A stretch of DNA of 7,550 nt. Origin: Candidatus Omnitrophota bacterium. GTDB lineage: Bacteria; Omnitrophota; Gorgyraeia; Tantalellales; Tantalellaceae. Below are positions 5,226 to 7,550 of the stretch, piece by piece (position 1 is the stretch's first letter; the number at the start of each line of letters is the position of its first letter). Position numbers and translations under genes: made by a program. Location: assembly GCA_013204685.1 (NCBI GenBank), contig JABMSC010000127.1, forward strand, positions 1-7,550, in the 5' to 3' direction. The notes below the pieces were generated by a model. That model searched no databases. It was not told the origin of the DNA and saw nothing but the letters and a program-made list of their open reading frames with translations.

Positions 5226-6236
5226 CTATTTTTTATCTTTATCGCCAGCAACATAAACACCGGAACCCACTACATATTCCTTGCCGTCGGGACCGGGAAC
5301 CACCTTTTCATAACAGATCTTATGGGATAACTTTGTCATGCCTGGTTTGCCTACGGAATATGCCACCCATGCGTAACCGTTTTTCAGCAGGACATCTTGC
5401 GCCATTTTCATGAAGTCTTCGGGGGTCTTCGGGAATTCGCTCGCAATAGCGAGTGCCAGAACATCTTTAGGGTTATCAGCGAAAGCGGGAAACTTGAACC
5501 CGTGGTACATTACCGGAAAATCCCGGACATTCTTGTCTTCAAAATTTTCATGTCCCGGGTCAAAAAGTATCTTGCCGTCCGTATCAAGAACGTAGACATA
5601 AGTATCCTTGAAGCGAAAATCAGAATCCTCATCCCCTAAAATGGGAAAGCCCTTTTCTCCGTTATTGCGAATAACCTCACATGCCGCGTTAACCAAAGAT
5701 ACCAGGAAATGTTCTTCCATTTTAAGGTTTTGATTTGCGGCAGTTATTGCAAGAGTCCGCCCGCTGGGGAGAAGTGCTATAGTCGTTGCATGCTGAAGCT
5801 TACCCGGCTGACCTGCGATAAACCCCAGCCAGAATTCTTTTTCTTTCTTCTTCTTATCCTTATGAGCCTTCCGGGCGAAATGTTTGCCGTTCACCCTGGA
5901 CATCTCAAGCGCGCCTTTACCGACATTCTTGGGATCCGGATATACCATAAAAAGGCCTTCGTTCTCATGGTCCTTAGTTGCTTCGATGATAAAAAGGGCC
6001 TCTTCGGGACCGATCCACTTGGAGTCATCCTCGTAAAACTCAGTGATCACGATTTCGCCTTTTTCTTCGATCATTTTTTTTGCGGAATTGACCTTTCGTG
6101 TAAGTTCGACTACTTCAATGCTGGCCACCCGGTCTTCATCCGGTATGGATTCGGTAAGATACTGTGCATATGCTGCGGCACCTGCAACAAGAAAACATGT
6201 TACCGCAATGACAGACAAAATATACAGTTTTTTCAT
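5226..6236 (-). CDS. Periplasmic double-Cache-domain protein
   Basis: This 336-residue protein has a signal peptide (MKKLYILSVIAVTCF..., likely cut after AYA at 22-24) and no later membrane segment, so it is probably soluble in the periplasm. Two Cache-like modules follow. Each starts with a helix (AKKMIEEKGE at 52-61; LVNAACEVIRNNGEKG at 181-196). The first has GLFMVYPDPKNVGKGALEM (94-112). The second has TYVYVLDTDGKILFDPG (212-228), a GYAWVAYSVGKPG strand (287-299), K302...K306 with a CYEKV strand, and the closing EYVVGSGVY (320-328). Cache domains bind small ligands for chemoreceptors and histidine kinases; this protein has no output domain, so it may be a free binding protein or a partner of another sensor. 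The lysine-rich loop KAHKDKKKKEKE (123-134) is unusual. AAAGGAG (6243-6249), 6 nt before the ATG, lies in the 17-bp gap after the symporter gene, so the two are very likely cotranscribed. Confidence 0.8.
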   Translation of the reverse strand: MKKLYILSVIAVTCFLVAGAAAYAQYLTESIPDEDRVASIEVVELTRKVNSAKKMIEEKGEIVITEFYEDDSKWIGPEEALFIIEATKDHENEGLFMVYPDPKNVGKGALEMSRVNGKHFARKAHKDKKKKEKEFWLGFIAGQPGKLQHATTIALLPSGRTLAITAANQNLKMEEHFLVSLVNAACEVIRNNGEKGFPILGDEDSDFRFKDTYVYVLDTDGKILFDPGHENFEDKNVRDFPVMYHGFKFPAFADNPKDVLALAIASEFPKTPEDFMKMAQDVLLKNGYAWVAYSVGKPGMTKLSHKICYEKVVPGPDGKEYVVGSGVYVAGDKDKK

Positions 6237-6253
6237 TATGGTCTCCTTTCGAT

Positions 6254-7549
6254 CTACTGGCCTATATTGACAAGCCGTTTACCGGACATCAGATTATTTT
6301 CGATCTTTTCCAGAGAAACACCCTTGGTCTCAGGCACAAAGAGGAAGAGGAACGCTATGAACAGCACGTTTAATCCTCCGTAGAGCCAGAACGTATGTGC
6401 CGGTCCCAGAACCGTAAGCATGGTTAAAAATGTAGCGCCCACTACAGCGTTGCAAAGCCAGTTAGTGGCCGTTGAGACGGTAATTCCAAGGTCACGCCCG
6501 GTTAATGGGAATATTTCAGAACAGATCACCCATATGATAGGTCCGGCGCTCATAGCGAAACCGATAATAAAAACGAGAAGCGCGCCGATAGCGGCATATT
6601 GAATTATCTGTGAAGCCTGCATTCCGATATGGAACATAAGCCCCAGGGTTCCCATGCTGAGACCCATTACTATAAACCCGATAAACAGGATCGGCTTGCG
6701 CCCGACCCTGTCAACAAAGGCAATTGCTATGAAGGTGGCGAGAACATTTATCAGGCCCACGAGCACCGTGCCCCACATGGCCTGGGAGGTTGAGGCAAAC
6801 CCTGCAAGCTTGAATATCTTGGGGGCGTAATACATTACAACGTTCATGCCCGTAAACTGCTGCACTGCCTGCAATCCTATCCCCAGGAAGAGGGCCTTGC
6901 GGAACTGTTTACTTTGCATTAGGAGCTGGAGGCCGTTTTGTTTCCTTTCGAGTGTCTTTTCAATGTCTATAAGTTCCGCTTCCACCTCGTCTTCATACCG
7001 GAGTTTTTTAAGAACTTCTCTGGCATTTTGTTTTTTTCCGGCGAGGACCAGCCAGCGCGGGCTTTTTGGGAGGAATAAGATCCCCAGGAACATCAAGCTT
7101 GATGGTATTACAAGTATTCCCAGCATCGTGCGCCAGTGCCCGCCGTAACTCAAGGCAGTATCGCTTATGTAGGCGCCCAATATGCCGATCGTTATCATCA
7201 ATTGATACATTGATATAAGGGCCCCTCTTATCCGGTAGGGGGCCATTTCCGAGAGGTATAAAGGTGCTGTAAACGACGCTATCCCGACGGCCATCCCCAG
7301 AAACACCCTGACCATCATGAGCATGTTCGTGCTTAGCGAGACGGCCGAGAGCAGCGACCCCAGAGCAAAGACAACGGCGCTCACTAAAAGGGTGTTCTTT
7401 CTGCCGTATTTGCGTGAGAGCATTCCGCTTAAAAGGGTCCCGATAACGGCGCCCACAAGGAGCGAGCTTACGACAAGCTCCTGCATCTCGGTGCCGGCCT
7501 TGAACTGCTTGGCGATAAATGGAAGGGCTCCGGAAATAACGCCTATATC
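6254..7549 (-). CDS. Sugar:H+ symporter, GalP/AraE type (major facilitator superfamily), N-terminus cut by right edge
   Basis: This inner-membrane transporter of the MFS sugar porter family (TC 2.A.1.1) takes up a monosaccharide with a proton. Translation stays open beyond the ATG at 7486, and DIGVISGALPFIA before it matches helix 1 of GalP, so the start lies outside the window. Family motifs with that Met as residue 1: RKYGRK (25-30), PLYLSEMAPYRIRG (75-88), MYQLMITIGILGAY (93-106), PKSPRWL (140-146), QQFTGMNVVMYYAPKIF (209-225), VDRVGRKP (258-265), GPIIWVICSEIFPLTGRDLG (315-334), TATNWLCNAVVGATFLTML (339-357), PETKGVSLEKIE (385-396). The Asp of helix 1 that couples protons in XylE is present (7547-7549), as are the sugar-contact QQ...N and W319. 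From memory the match is closer to E. coli GalP/AraE than XylE; galactose or arabinose is likely but not proven. It is the first visible gene of the operon with the Cache protein. Confidence 0.93.
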   Translation of the reverse strand, partial: DIGVISGALPFIAKQFKAGTEMQELVVSSLLVGAVIGTLLSGMLSRKYGRKNTLLVSAVVFALGSLLSAVSLSTNMLMMVRVFLGMAVGIASFTAPLYLSEMAPYRIRGALISMYQLMITIGILGAYISDTALSYGGHWRTMLGILVIPSSLMFLGILFLPKSPRWLVLAGKKQNAREVLKKLRYEDEVEAELIDIEKTLERKQNGLQLLMQSKQFRKALFLGIGLQAVQQFTGMNVVMYYAPKIFKLAGFASTSQAMWGTVLVGLINVLATFIAIAFVDRVGRKPILFIGFIVMGLSMGTLGLMFHIGMQASQIIQYAAIGALLVFIIGFAMSAGPIIWVICSEIFPLTGRDLGITVSTATNWLCNAVVGATFLTMLTVLGPAHTFWLYGGLNVLFIAFLFLFVPETKGVSLEKIENNLMSGKRLVNIGQ

Positions 7550-7550
7550 C

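Noticed and set aside
5709..6383. 224-residue frame on the plus strand, antisense to the Cache gene
   Set aside because: It overlaps a well-supported gene with signal peptide and ribosome binding site; its translation shows no domain and it crosses the operon junction.
1..7550. CRISPR array, tRNA or rRNA genes, phage or transposase genes
   Set aside because: No regularly spaced direct repeats, cloverleaf sequences or recognisable mobile-element proteins were found on either strand.

Overview
The window looks like ordinary chromosome of a Gram-negative (two-membrane) bacterium of moderate GC. The signs are an outer-membrane secretin, several exported proteins with signal peptides, AGGAG-type ribosome binding sites and sigma70-like promoters. 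No rRNA, tRNA, phage or plasmid genes are visible. Long spacers holding dispersed palindromes, a heptamer microsatellite, and the gene mix (secretin, PHP phosphoesterase, GH113-like hydrolase, HEAT-repeat protein, Cache protein) would fit an uncultured lineage such as Omnitrophota or Nitrospirota. That placement is a guess; no marker gene is present.

Layout, left to right. (1) The 3' end of a secretin gene (+), cut by the left edge. (2) A heptamer repeat, then a convergent PHP-domain phosphoesterase gene (-) with its own promoter. (3) A 456-bp spacer with a palindromic repeat element and a possibly structured leader. (4) A secreted GH113-like glycoside hydrolase (+), meeting tail to tail, 12 bp apart, an exported protein (-) with a PrcB_C-like domain followed by HEAT repeats. 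(5) A spacer with a second palindrome that has the same ends as the first. (6) A compact unit for a 50-residue basic protein (+): consensus promoter, leader hairpins, ribosome binding site, coding region, 32-bp palindrome and a bidirectional terminator. (7) A two-gene operon (-): a GalP/AraE-type sugar:H+ symporter, cut by the right edge, followed 17 bp later by a periplasmic double-Cache protein. This operon ends at the same bidirectional terminator.

Functional links. The only clear operon is symporter plus Cache protein, which suggests that sugar uptake is linked to extracytoplasmic ligand binding. The GH113-like hydrolase could supply sugars, but it is not in that operon. The other genes appear to be single transcription units. 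No defence system, CRISPR array or mobile-element protein is visible. The most useful leads are the unannotated small-protein unit, the PrcB_C-HEAT fusion, the Cache/symporter pairing and the paired palindromes.
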